The position numbers were made by a program, and so were the translations under genes. Below, piece by piece: positions 1-10,242 of a stretch of DNA of 64,000 bases; the first letter of the stretch is position 1; every line of letters starts with the position of its first letter. The stretch is from Bostrychus sinensis (Eukaryota; Chordata; Actinopteri; Gobiiformes; Eleotridae). The notes beneath the pieces are model-generated. The model had not been told where the DNA came from, searched no databases, and saw only the letters and a program-made list of their open reading frames with translations. The stretch lies in the NCBI GenBank assembly GCA_020698575.1, contig CM036240.1:33370711-33434710 (forward strand), in the 5' to 3' direction.

Positions 1-76
1 CACCTCCTGCAGAACCACTCCATGATTGGGGGTGTCTTGCTAATTGCCTATAATTTCCACCTGTTGTCTGTTCCTT
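1..76. mobile_element. Possible left part of a Tc1-like remnant
   Basis: Short non-coding stretch ending where the poly-A tail of the adjoining L1 begins (T-run on the + strand). From memory, it and the piece at 2482-2575 resemble two parts of the 3' non-coding region of a common fish Tc1 transposon, which would make the L1 an insertion into that Tc1. This is an inference; no transposase sequence is visible here. Confidence 0.35.
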
Positions 77-2480
77 TTTTTTCCCCTCAATGTGTTTATT
101 AATTTTCAAAATCACAAATCAAAAGCAACATAGACATAAACACAAGTAACACTAAGACAATTATATACACACATAAATATAACATAAATGAAACATATGT
201 GTAAAATAGTTACTAACAAAAACTAAGACAACAAAAAGCAAATAAAAAAATTACAAATTACAAATTAAAATCAAAACCTAGTAAAATAGTTCTTGCAGCT
301 GGTTGCAAGTAAAGTCCCAGGTCAATGAACAGTTAGTAAAAAGGATAATGAGACTATTACTCGGGATTTTATGAGAAGACCAGCTTCCAAATATATTCAA
401 AAAAAGGGTCCCATATCCTTGAAAATTTCTCCTGGGAGCCCTTCAACAAGTATCTAATTTTTTCCTATTTGGCAAAATAAAGGACATCCTTGACCCAGTG
501 AAAGTATGATGGTGGTGCAGTCAGTTCCCATCTTAAGAGTATCAGCCATCTTGCTAATAAGCTGACAAAGCCTATGAATGACCTCTCCTCTGAAGAGAAT
601 GAAGCAGTTGCAGAAATTACCCCAAACAGTGCTGTGACTGCATTAGGTTCCATTCTCTTCCCTGTGACTTCACTTAAAGTATCACAAATCTTCCGCCAGT
701 AAGATGACAGAGCAGAGCATGACCAAAACATATGAATATGGGAAGCTGCAGCTAGATGACACCGATCACAGGTCAGATCAACATTCTGGTATATCTTTGA
801 AAGCTTGACCTTTATTAAATGTGTTCAATGCAAGACTTTGCACTGAATCACGCCATGTTTTGCACAAATTGAAGAATGGTGCACCTTATTCAAAATATTT
901 TTCCACATGTCATCATTAAACACTACTCCCAGATCATCTTCCCAGAGTGCTTTAATGGAGGCCAAAGAGGCCATTCATAAAGAATGGATCTGTGAGTAGA
1001 TAAGTGAGATTGCACCTTTAAAAGTAGGTGCTGGTTTAAGGAATGCATCTATAGGGGAGTCAGGGGGCATGGTAGGAAACTGAGGGAACCTGTTAGCAAA
1101 AAAACTGCGCACCTGTAAATATCTAAAAAAGTGTCGCTTAGGAATTTCTCAGACAGCTGTTCAAAAGATGTAAATATATTATCGCTATAAAGATCCTTAT
1201 ACGATTTAATACCTCGACTTGACCAGATATCAAATGCATTATCCATTAGTGATGGAGGAAAGATATGGTTAGCTGTTATTGGAACTAATATTGACGCAAA
1301 ACAGCGTCTAAACTGATTCCAAATTTTCAAAGTAGTTCTCACAACAACACCTTTGGTATGGGCTGTAGTAGGACGTTCAATGGGCAAGTGGACTAAGGCA
1401 GAAAGAGAGACTGCCCCCAAGAAACACGTTCCATTCTCAACCAAACAGGTGAAGAAAGGTGCAAGTCATAATGTAACCAAAATTGGATTATTTTAAGATT
1501 AGCAGCCCAGTAATAAAATCTCAAATTGGGCAAAGCCATTCCTCCCAAATCCCTTGGCCCCTGCAAGAACTGCCTGCAATCATGGGGTTTTCCTATTCCA
1601 AATAAACTAGAGATGGTTGCATCTAATTTGTGGAAAAATGATTCCAGAAGAAAAACTGGTAGACACTGAAATAAATATAGGAACCGAGGAAGAATATTCA
1701 TCTTGATACTATTAATCCAAGCAGCTAACGGCAGGGTCAACACTCAAAGTCTTTTTGCACCTGAGTCAAAAGGAGTGAAATTTGCACAATAAAGATCCTC
1801 AAATTTATTAGTTACCTGAACTCCACGATACTTAAACTGACATTCAGCAATCTTGAATGGTAAAGTGTGCAATGGGTATTCACAAGCAGCCTTATTAAGG
1901 GGAAGAAGTTCACTTTTACGTAAGTTTAATTTGTAACCGGATATAGATCCAAATAAATCAAGAAAAGAAAGGGCAGCTGGAATGGACACTGAAAAATCCG
2001 TAATATAAAGGAGAAGATCGTCTGAATATAAGGATACTTTCTGTTCTTGACCACAACTTACAATGCCCTTAATTCGAGAGTCAGTACGGAGTGCAATAGA
2101 AAGGGGCTCAATAGCCAAAGCAAATAAAAGAGGACTTAGAGGACAGCCCTGACATGTAGAACGATGCAGTGGGAAGTATGACGACTGATTATTATTAGTT
2201 CTTACTGAAGCCAAGGGAGACGAGTACAGGAGCTTCACCCAAGAAACAAAATTTTTCGGGAAACCAAATTTGTCTAAGGTGTAGAATAAATACCCCCATT
2301 CGACACGGTCAAAGACCTTTTCGGCATCTAAAGAAATAATTGCTTGTGGTAAAGTAGTAGACGGGAGGTTGTAAATAGTATGAAAAAGACGTCTTAAATT
2401 AAAAAACTAGTGCCTATTTTTAATGAACCCTGTCTGATCAGGGGAAATTATACCTGGTAAAACAGTTTCCAATCTAATCA
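77..2480 (-). mobile_element. 5'-truncated L1-clade LINE (ORF2 pseudogene)
   Basis: Remnant of an L1-type non-LTR retrotransposon on the minus strand. Reading from 2450 downward, the RT domain shows DQTGFI, SLDAEKVFDRVEW (usual Ala replaced by Val), QGCPLSPLLFAL and a YSDD catalytic box where L1 normally has YADD. The L1 C-terminal region follows (NILPRFLYLFQCLP, RDLGGMALPNLRFYYWAANL) and ends near 465-731 and 377. The frame is broken several times, including an in-frame stop near 455. A 3' UTR runs to an AATAAA-like signal and an A-run (T-run at about 77-84 on +). The endonuclease and ORF1 are missing, so it is a typical 5'-truncated dead copy. No clear target-site duplication was seen. Confidence 0.85.
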
Positions 2481-2481
2481 G

Positions 2482-2575
2482 TGTTGCTTCCTAAGTGTAC
2501 CCTTTGAATTCACAGAAGTGTGATTGACTTGGAGTTACATTGTGTTGTTTATTCCCTTTATTTATTTATTTTTGA
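2482..2575. mobile_element. Possible right part of the Tc1-like remnant next to the L1
   Basis: Contains cagtgttgcttcctaagtg and agtgtgattgacttggagtt, which I recall from the 3' non-coding end of common fish Tc1 elements. With 1-76 it would bracket the L1. From 2575 to 2860 there is only AT-rich sequence with ATTT runs and nothing recognisable. Confidence 0.4.
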
Positions 2576-2861
2576 GCATTTTACAATTTATTATTTCCAC
2601 AATGCATTTATTTATTTATTTTGTAGGCCTAGATGATCCTTTGTTATAGTGCCTAGAAGACGGCAGCAAATTTGCAGCGACTGACTTGACCAGAGCCGGA
2701 TCTAACCTTTCTGCGGCTCTAGGGCACTACTATCAGCTGTGTCTGTAAAACCTGACAAGTTTACACAAATGAATTGGGAAAGCCAATTGCACCAACTGAT
2801 TTAGGTTTATTAACTTAAACTAATTAAATAAATAAATTTACTTTAAAAGAGTCTGAGCAAG

Positions 2862-4206
2862 TCCACCTCCTGATGGGATATCCAAACAGATGCTCGAGCC
2901 ACCTCAGCTGGCTCCTCTTGATGTGGAGGAGCAGCGGTTCTACTATGAGCTCCTCCCGGGTAACCAAGCTCCTCACCCTATCTCTAAGGGAGAGCCCAGC
3001 CATCCTGTGGAAGAAACTCATTTCGGCTGCTAGTATCCGCGATCTTGTCCTTTTGGTCATGACCCATAGCTCATAACCATAGGTGAGTAGGAACGACGAT
3101 TAACCAGTAAATTGAAAGCTTTGCCTTACAGCTCAGCTCCTTCTTCACCACAACAGACCGATACATTGACCACATTACTGCAGATGCTGCACCGATCCGC
3201 CTGTCAATCTCACGTTCCATCCTTCCCTCACTTGTGAACAAGACCCCGAGATACTTGAACTCCTCCCCTTGAGGCAGGAGCTCTCCTCCAACCTGGAGCT
3301 CTCCTCCAACCCTTTTCCGGTCAAGAACCATGGCCTCGGACTTGTAGGTGCCGATTCTGATCCCAGCCGCTTCACACTCGGCTGCCCCAGTGCACATTGA
3401 AGGTCCTGGTTTGATGAAGCCAACAGAACACCGTCATCTGTAAAAAGCAGAGATGAAATCCTGAGCTTCCCAAACCAGACTCCCTCCAAACCCTGACTGC
3501 GCCTAGAAATTCTGTCCATAAAGATAATGAACCGAACCGGTGACTGAGGGCAGCCCTGCTGGAGTCCAACATGCACTGGAAACAGGTCCGACTTAAAACC
3601 GGCAATGCGGACCAAGCTCCTCCTCCGGTTGTACAGGGACCGGACAGCCCTTAGCATAGAGCATTGGGCCACATGCTCAAAGAGCATCACCCCAAGAATG
3701 CTTTGAGGGACATGGTTGAATGCCTTCTCCACATCCATAAAACAGGTGTGGACTGGAAGGGCCAACTCCCATGAACCCTCGAGCATCCAACAGAGAATGT
3801 AGAACTGGTCTTCTGTTCTGTGACCGGGATGAAAACTGCATTGTTCCTCCTGAATCTGAGGTTCAACTATCAGCCGAATTCTCCTCTCCAGCACTCTGGA
3901 ACAGAACTTTTTGATCACCTCAGTCACTTTGGCTTGGGAGACGTTCGAGTCCACCTCTGAGTCCCCAGCCTCTGCTTCCTCAATGGAAGGTGTGTCGGTA
4001 GGATTGAGAATATCCTCAAAATATTTCTTCCACCACCCGACAACATTCACAGTCGAGGTCAACAGCTCCCCACCTCCACTGTCAATGGTGTTGGTGAAGC
4101 ACTGCTTTCCCCTCCTGAGGCAGTGGACGGTTTGCCAGAATCTCTTTGAGGCTGGCCGATAGTCCTCCTCCATGGCCCCGAACTCCTCCCAGACTCGAGT
4201 TTTCAC
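2862..4206 (-). mobile_element. Decayed RTE (Rex3-like) LINE fragment
   Basis: Minus-strand relic closely related to the RTE elements at 12.5 and 59.6 kb. Visible blocks are a KTRVWEEFGAMEEDY linker, the palm sequence FMDVEKAFNHVPQS, GLQQGCPQSPVRF, the catalytic box as FTDDGVLL (Ala to Thr), the thumb block GEEFKYLGVLFTSEGRME, and the C-terminal MTKRTRSRILAAEMSF. A large internal part of the RT domain before the EEQC block is absent compared with the intact copy, and there are frameshifts. It lacks the 5' endonuclease half. It also lacks the last part of the ORF and the (ATGG)n tail, so it was cut at both ends. Confidence 0.85.
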
Positions 4207-4261
4207 CTCTTATCCAAGAGGCTCTCAATTTCCGAATTGAGAAAGCCTCTTGGATAAGAGG
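4206..4261. repeat. Short inverted repeat (hairpin)
   Basis: Two arms of roughly 25 nt are separated by a few bases. The left arm holds cctcttatccaagaggct and ctcaatt; the right arm holds aattgag and gcctcttggataagagg. There is a 3-nt bulge. It abuts the 5' break of the RTE fragment. I recall similar sequence as a dispersed fish repeat end, but the family is not identified. Confidence 0.7.
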
Positions 4262-5190
4262 CGAAACATCTTCAACTTTAAAAATCCAATCCAGATGACA
4301 GCTTTTTTAACTTTTTGATGCGATGCAATTACCCTGGACGAGTGAGAGTCTTCACAGATATAGCCCATTAACTAAGCCAGGATTTATTCATTAGTGCAGT
4401 CATTAGTTTGTGCTGTAGAAATTGTAATTTTTATTTTATTGTTTAAAGCGCAATGGCCTATTTAACAATGTTGTCTACTAGTCCCTATTTTTAGGGAGCT
4501 CATGTAAAATAAAATGTAGTAAGTAGTTATAAAGTGATAGTAAACAATTTTATGTCCTGAATCTTTGTTGCAGTAAAATCATAAATTCTGCCCATATTTT
4601 TTACTCCAAAGTCAAAGTTCTTCTACATATCTACATATGTTTTGTTCAAAGTGTCCTGGGGCAGAACTCCCAGAACCCCTGCCATACGGTCCCACTCACT
4701 TTTAAATCACTATATAAATGCCAATAGTACAGATGCCCAGTCTGAGCTGCACAATATAGGTCCAGTTTTTCCATCTCCTTTTACCATGAACCTGAAGAAC
4801 TGACCTATTACAAACTATTTAGTTTGGAGATGAGCTAATTGTTGTGTATTATTGCCTGCATGATACATTGGGAAACAAGTTTTTATCTGTGTGCCCTTTT
4901 TGAAGCTTGAGCCCCTGCCCCCCAGTATCTCTCTGCACGGCCCTGATACTATGTAACAGCTCACCTTTATGAGTGGTGATAGACACCTGCACATCTTGCA
5001 ATATTTACACAAATAATACAAATCTAGTTTTTAACTGCACAAAATAGCAACAGAGTGATTATACTGTTGTTCAACTGAACATAAGCAACTGCTTTGTAAC
5101 ATGTACATGTTCACATACTCACATGTATTTTATTTTTAGGCTCTTGCTGCTTAAACAGAGACAGACTGTATTAACCTGCTCTGTCAGTCT
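4262..5190. other. Non-coding stretch, nothing recognisable
   Basis: AT-rich sequence without a supportable ORF, tRNA or TE terminus. Small open frames around 4815-5021 have no recognisable domain. Confidence 0.5.
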
Positions 5191-6073
5191 TTAAAGGGGT
5201 CATTATGCTTTTATTTATATTTTTAGCCCAATCTCACCTCTAGAACAGCATTGCACGTTTTCCAACCTTTAAAAACATCATTTGACTAAAAAAGTTTTTT
5301 TCAGTAATAACTTTAGTACTGCCATAAAGAAACAGATGAGGAGACCAGCAGAGGGCAGCAAAGTGCAGAGCTGTTACACTATTTTGAACAGAACCATAGA
5401 AAATAACTTTTTATTGCCTTAAATCAGGGGTGTCAAACTCATTTTCACCGAGGGCCACATCAGCATAATGGTTGCCCTCAAAGGGCCAGATGTAACTGTA
5501 AGACAGTATAAATCAGGGGTGTCAAACTCAATCGGAGCTGGGGCCAAAATTAGAAAACCAGTCTTGGTCGTGGGCTGAATAAGAGAATTGTATAAATAAT
5601 AAAGCCAGCCTACTGTATTTTTGTTCTCAGTTAGGCTACAATAGGCTTTTTAACATAGAATAATACTTCCCCACAGAACTACAGGTGTAGATTTGTGGTT
5701 TTAAGGGGCTTTGTAGTTTTGTTTTAAATCAGAACCTAGAACTCAACAAATAACAACAAATAGGCCACAGACTACTGACTGGCCGCTGATTTATTAAGTA
5801 TTATTTACTGCCACAGTTACCCAACTCCCCATATAAGACAGGTGTTTTCATCAGGTCCACTCTGTTTTACTGTGACAGTGGGTACTACCAGCAGATAAAT
5901 ATTTAGGTGCATGCCATGGCCCTGAGGTGAATAAGCCCAGCACAACCTTAAGCTGAGTCAGCTCCTACACACAAACACGTATTATAGGCCTACTTTACTT
6001 TTATTGAGCAAACTACTGTCCACCTCTCTGTGCTCTGCAGGACAGTGTGAGCAGGATGATACCTGTTTCTTAT

Positions 6074-8890
6074 GGAGCGATATTTGTGCCACCTTCGTGC
6101 GCGTAAAGAGTGATTGTTGAGCGCACGTAGTGTGAGTGTCGCGAGCACATACTTTACCATTTGAAAAGAGAATAATAATTTGAGCACACAAACCTTTGTT
6201 CCGTGCGCGCTCAAATCTGCCTACACGCTCGCTCAAAGTCTACCTAGGTGCTCGAGTACGTGGATGCCCGCTCGTGCAACATCTTTGCTCACACGACATC
6301 TCATTTCTGCTCGCGACTCTGGCTCTGCGCTCGCTCAAGGTGGCACAAAGCAAACTACGATTGTTGCGAGCAGCACAGCCAATCACAGACTGGGATTCAC
6401 AAATGTTTCTGATTGGCTGTCTTATATCCAATCGTTTATATCAAATACAGCAACGGTGGGAATGCCCACAAAACATCACTCCGATCCCCCGTGGGAGAAA
6501 CAGACCACTCACAACATTAAAATTACATTAAAAAGACATGGAGACATAGAGGAGGACACAGTGGTCCAGCAGTCAACATTTGTCCATAAAATACCATCAC
6601 TGTCTGACGTTAGCTGCCTACAACATGCTAATCTAATCAACATCAAGTTGCATCATAACAGAACTCTCTCTAATATAAAGACACGAGTTTAGTTCATCAT
6701 ATTTAAAACTAAAATGTGCTTCTATAAATGTGTTAAGGCTTAGTTAACTCATAGCTCATCATAACAGGCTGCAGACTGACGCACGGCGTTAAGCGGCTCA
6801 TTCAATGGCGCTAGCATTAGCGTTAGCATTAGCACTAGCTCGGCAGGTTTTTGAGCTCTGACCAGACTCGTCTATGAAGCAGCTAAGCCCCATCTCCACT
6901 GCGGTCAAAGCAGCCGGCGTTTGTTTTTCCGTGGTCAAGTGAGCTGCTCTTAAATTTTGAGTGCGCTAATATAGCATTCTTTACGGCAGTTGTCGTGCTG
7001 CTGCCAGGGGGGAACGACACACACGAGAGTAACCACAGAGAGTTTAGAAGCACATTTACACACCTTTTTCCCTAATTTAACAAAATATCCATTTATTATG
7101 TAATGGATATTTTGTATGAATTATTACCTAACTAAATCTGGTGAGTGTATAAGGTGGAATTATATCGCATCTATTTCCCTATAAGCCTAAGAAATGACTG
7201 ACTGTGCTATGTACTTCTACCACCATTACCTCTGGTACTACTTTCACACCATGAAATACTTTTTTCATGAAGTTAATAATGACTAAAATTAAACTAATTA
7301 TGTACTGTATCATACTGTATTTGAGATTGAATATTTAAAAAAAAAATCTAAAAAGTACACAATGAAACCTGCTTATACCTATTAAGTACATCCAGGACTG
7401 CTACCACCGAGAGTATGAAGTAACTGTACTGTGTACTTTTTGTGTAATTGTATTTCAAAATACCTAGTAATGCATACAAATAGACAAAATATGCTAATTT
7501 TGAAGTTGAATAAAAAAACTTATTTCAAAAAAGTACACAGTAAAGTTACTTCATGCTCTCAGTGGTAGTATTACTGCAGGTACATAATATGTATAAGCAG
7601 GTTTGATTGTGTACTTTTTTGAAATAAGATTTTTATTCAACCTCAAAATCATAATTTTTGCCTATTTGTATGCATTACTAGGTATTTTGAAATACAATTA
7701 CACAAAAAGTACACAGTACAGTTACTTCATACTCTCGGTGGTAGTAGTCCTGGATGTACTTAATAGGTATAAGCAGGTTTCATTGTGTACTTTTTTTTAT
7801 TTTTTTTAATATATATTCAATCTCAAATACAGTATGATACAGTACATAATGAGTTTAATTTTAGTCATTATTAACTTCATGAAAAAAGTATTTCATGGTG
7901 TGAAAGTAGTACCAGAGGTAATGGTGGTAGAAGTACATAGCACAGTCAGTCATTTCTTAGGCTTATAGGGAAATAGATGCGATATAATTCCACCTTATAC
8001 ACTCACCAGATTTAGTTAGGTAATAATTCATACAAAATATCAATTTCATAATAAATTGATATTTTGTTAAATTAGGGAAAAAGGTGTGTGAATGTGCTTC
8101 TAAACTCTCTGTGGTTACTCTCGTGTGTGGGTTAGGCATTTATAGAAGCACATTTTAGTTTACATTAAATATGATGAACTAAACTTGTGTCTTTATATTA
8201 GAGAGAGTTCTGTTATGATGCAACTTGACGTTGATTAGATTAGCATGTTGTAGGCAGCTAACGTCAGACAGTGATGGTATTTTATGGACAAATGTGGACT
8301 GCTGGACCACTGTGTCCTCCTCTATGTCTCCATGTCTTTTTAATGTAAAATATAAAATGTATATCCTGCTCTTGTTTGTATTTTTGTAGAAATAAGACGA
8401 CAGAGTAACTCTTGTGCATTGTTGTGAGTGGTCTGTTTCTCCCACGGGGGATCGGAGTGACGTTTTGTGGGCGTTCTGTATTTGATATGTATTTGATTTG
8501 TATTTTACTGTATTTGATATAAACGATTGGATATAAGACAGCCAATCAGAAACATTTGTGAATCCCAGTCTGTGATTGGCTGTGCTGCTCGCAACAATCG
8601 TAGTTTGCTTTGTGCCACCTCGAGCGAGCGCAGAGCCAGAGTCGCGAGCAGAAATGAGATGTCGTGCGAGCAAAGCACGAGCATGGGCACGGGCATCCAC
8701 GTACTCGCGCACCTAGGTAGACTTTGAGCAAGCATGTAGGCAGAGTTGAGCGCGCACGGAACAAAGGTTTGTGTGCTCAAATTATTATTCTCTTTTCAAA
8801 TGGTAAAGTATGTGCTCGCGACACTCACACTACGTGCGCTCAACACTCACTCTTCACGCGCACGAAGGTGGCGCAAATATCGCTCCATAG
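6074..8890. repeat. Giant imperfect palindrome (about 2.8 kb)
   Basis: The sequence from tatggagcgatattt near 6074 reads back as the reverse complement ending aaatatcgctccata near 8889. The axis is near 7570 and each arm is roughly 1.3-1.5 kb. Arms match closely over long stretches, for example the block around aacctttgttccgtgcgcgc (6190) and its complement at about 8767. Two indels distinguish the arms: about 280 bp present only in the left arm (6733-7013), including a gctagcattagc-rich patch, and about 70 bp only in the right arm (about 8345-8420). It lies wholly inside the hAT-like element. Confidence 0.9.
7343..7790. repeat. Three related ~85-bp units at the palindrome centre
   Basis: Units bounded by gtacacaatgaaacctgctt-like and actgtgtac-like ends occur at about 7353-7437 (one orientation), 7532-7612 and 7708-7790 (both in the other orientation). 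The middle unit fills the loop of the palindrome, so the centre is itself a copy of a sequence found in both arms. Confidence 0.75.
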
Positions 8891-9749
8891 TTTCTGGGCA
8901 GGTTTAGCTCGCTGTGTGTTAATGAGTGCATTAGAGCACAAGTAGCGACAGAGAGAAAGGAAAAAGAGCGACGGAGGGCAGTGCTGTTTTTAAAGATGTA
9001 CAGTTTGTAAAGGAGATGTTCTTACACTGCTGTGCGGTTGGAGCCTGTTTTTATTACTGCTACATTAGCTCAACAAACAAAGTGTAGAGAGTTTACAGAG
9101 AGTCCCACCTGTTTAAGAAGCTCCTGCTCTCACTGACCCCTCTTTGCCCATTTCTTTTGTGGAAAGTTAAATTTCCTCTTGGAGAATCCTTCACTCTCTC
9201 TCTGCTCCTGCGGCTCGTTAAATGCCGCTCGCTAAAACAGCGGGGGAGGCGCAGTGCCGGCGCGCAGCGGCGCCGCTTCTGCAGTGCATTATGGGAGATG
9301 TAGTTTAAACATATCGAGCACAATATATCGGCGGGCTATTATTAATATAAAATGGAAATAATCTCGCGGGCCACAAGAAATTATCCTGCGGGCCACATTT
9401 GGCCCGCGGGCCTTGAGTTTGACACATGTCTTAAATTGTTGCACGACTCCATTTTACTACAAAATAAAAATTGTCTGAGGAATTAGTGGAAACAGCTCTT
9501 TTTTGTATAAATGAATGAGAGTAGGCCTTGTTGATTGGTCAGTGCTTCCTGGAGTGGGCAGGGGTTCGCGGGAGAGGCAGAGGTTTGTTCTAAGGCCTCA
9601 TAAACTGAGAGCCAAAGAATAGAAGGTTACTGAAACATGCGTGAATGAAGCAAAACACCATTGCAGTTATGTTTTTGATGAAGGAACAACATTATAACAT
9701 GGTAGAAAACTTTTAAAAAAGTCAACTTTGCATAATCCAGCCCCTTTAA

Positions 9750-9934
9750 ATGTGCTGTTCATGAACCCATCAACACAACCATGATCCTGGCAGTGATATG
9801 CAGCTCTGCACATTAAACCTCTGGGAGACGCATGGTGAAGGCATGTGCTGGGGCAAAGGATACTATATGCAGTATAAAATAGCAAATGAGATTTAAAAAA
9901 TATCACAATATTACATACACAACTGTTGCAGCAA
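9750..9934. other. Short non-coding spacer before duplicon A
   Basis: No gene or repeat terminus recognised between the end of the TTAA element and the start of homology with duplicon B. Confidence 0.5.
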
Positions 9935-10019
9935 CAATTTTTGATTTGTATTTAAAATGGGAACACTTTTTTTGGTTTAGGAACTTTATTTTTACAGCCA
10001 CAAAATAGAAAAAGCAAGA

Positions 10020-10242
10020 TTACTAAGATACTTACTGAACTTCACCAAAGTTATTCAAGTGTGCTGAGTCATTGATTTGATCACTGCTATCCAAAGTTAA
10101 GTTGTGGAGTTGTTTTGGTTCATGATGCAAGTGGCTTGGGAGGTCCAGTGTCCATCTGGGAGCAGGCGGAGGTGGAGGGAGACGAGAGATAAAGCGTCTG
10201 GATGAAGTCACTTCTTCCCCCCACCCATCTCCTTCCTCCAAC
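10020..10242 (+). promoter_or_regulatory. Conserved 5' flank / probable 5' UTR and promoter of TAAR-like gene A
   Basis: The ~220 bp before the ATG are nearly identical to the matching stretch before gene B (44274-44490), more so than parts of the coding region. That fits a retained promoter or UTR, or recent gene conversion. I see no unambiguous TATA box. The small antisense open frame here is shared because the DNA is shared, not because it is coding. Confidence 0.45.

Larger units (their letters stand above)
5425..9428. mobile_element. hAT-like non-autonomous element, about 4.0 kb
   Basis: The left terminus CAGGGGTGTCAAACTC at 5425 and the right terminus GAGTTTGACACATG at 9415-9428 form an imperfect terminal inverted repeat of the hAT/Charlie type, with the GC-rich subterminal ggcccgcgggcc block at about 9402-9413. 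Flanks are ccttaaat on the left and tcttaaat on the right, an 8-bp target duplication with one mismatch, the length expected for hAT. A second left terminus with the same sequence starts at 5514, so the left end is doubled. No transposase is visible; open frames inside are products of the palindrome. The interior carries the giant inverted repeat at 6074-8890. Confidence 0.8.
5191..9749. mobile_element. TTAA-flanked MITE, split by a hAT-like insertion
   Basis: The outer ends are TTAAAGGGGTCATTATGC at 5191 and GCATAATCCAGCCCCTTTAA ending at 9749, so the element has terminal inverted repeats and a TTAA at each side, as in piggyBac or Kolobok-type elements. Its own sequence is 5191-5424 plus about 9437-9749, roughly 545 bp; the middle is the hAT-like element at 5425-9428. 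A second, uninterrupted relative in inverted orientation lies at 56139-56865. No coding capacity. Confidence 0.75.

Noticed and set aside
6180..8945. Several ORFs of 60-177 codons on both strands
   Set aside because: They come in mirror pairs because of the palindrome, use both strands of the same DNA, contain no known domain and lie in a non-autonomous TE.
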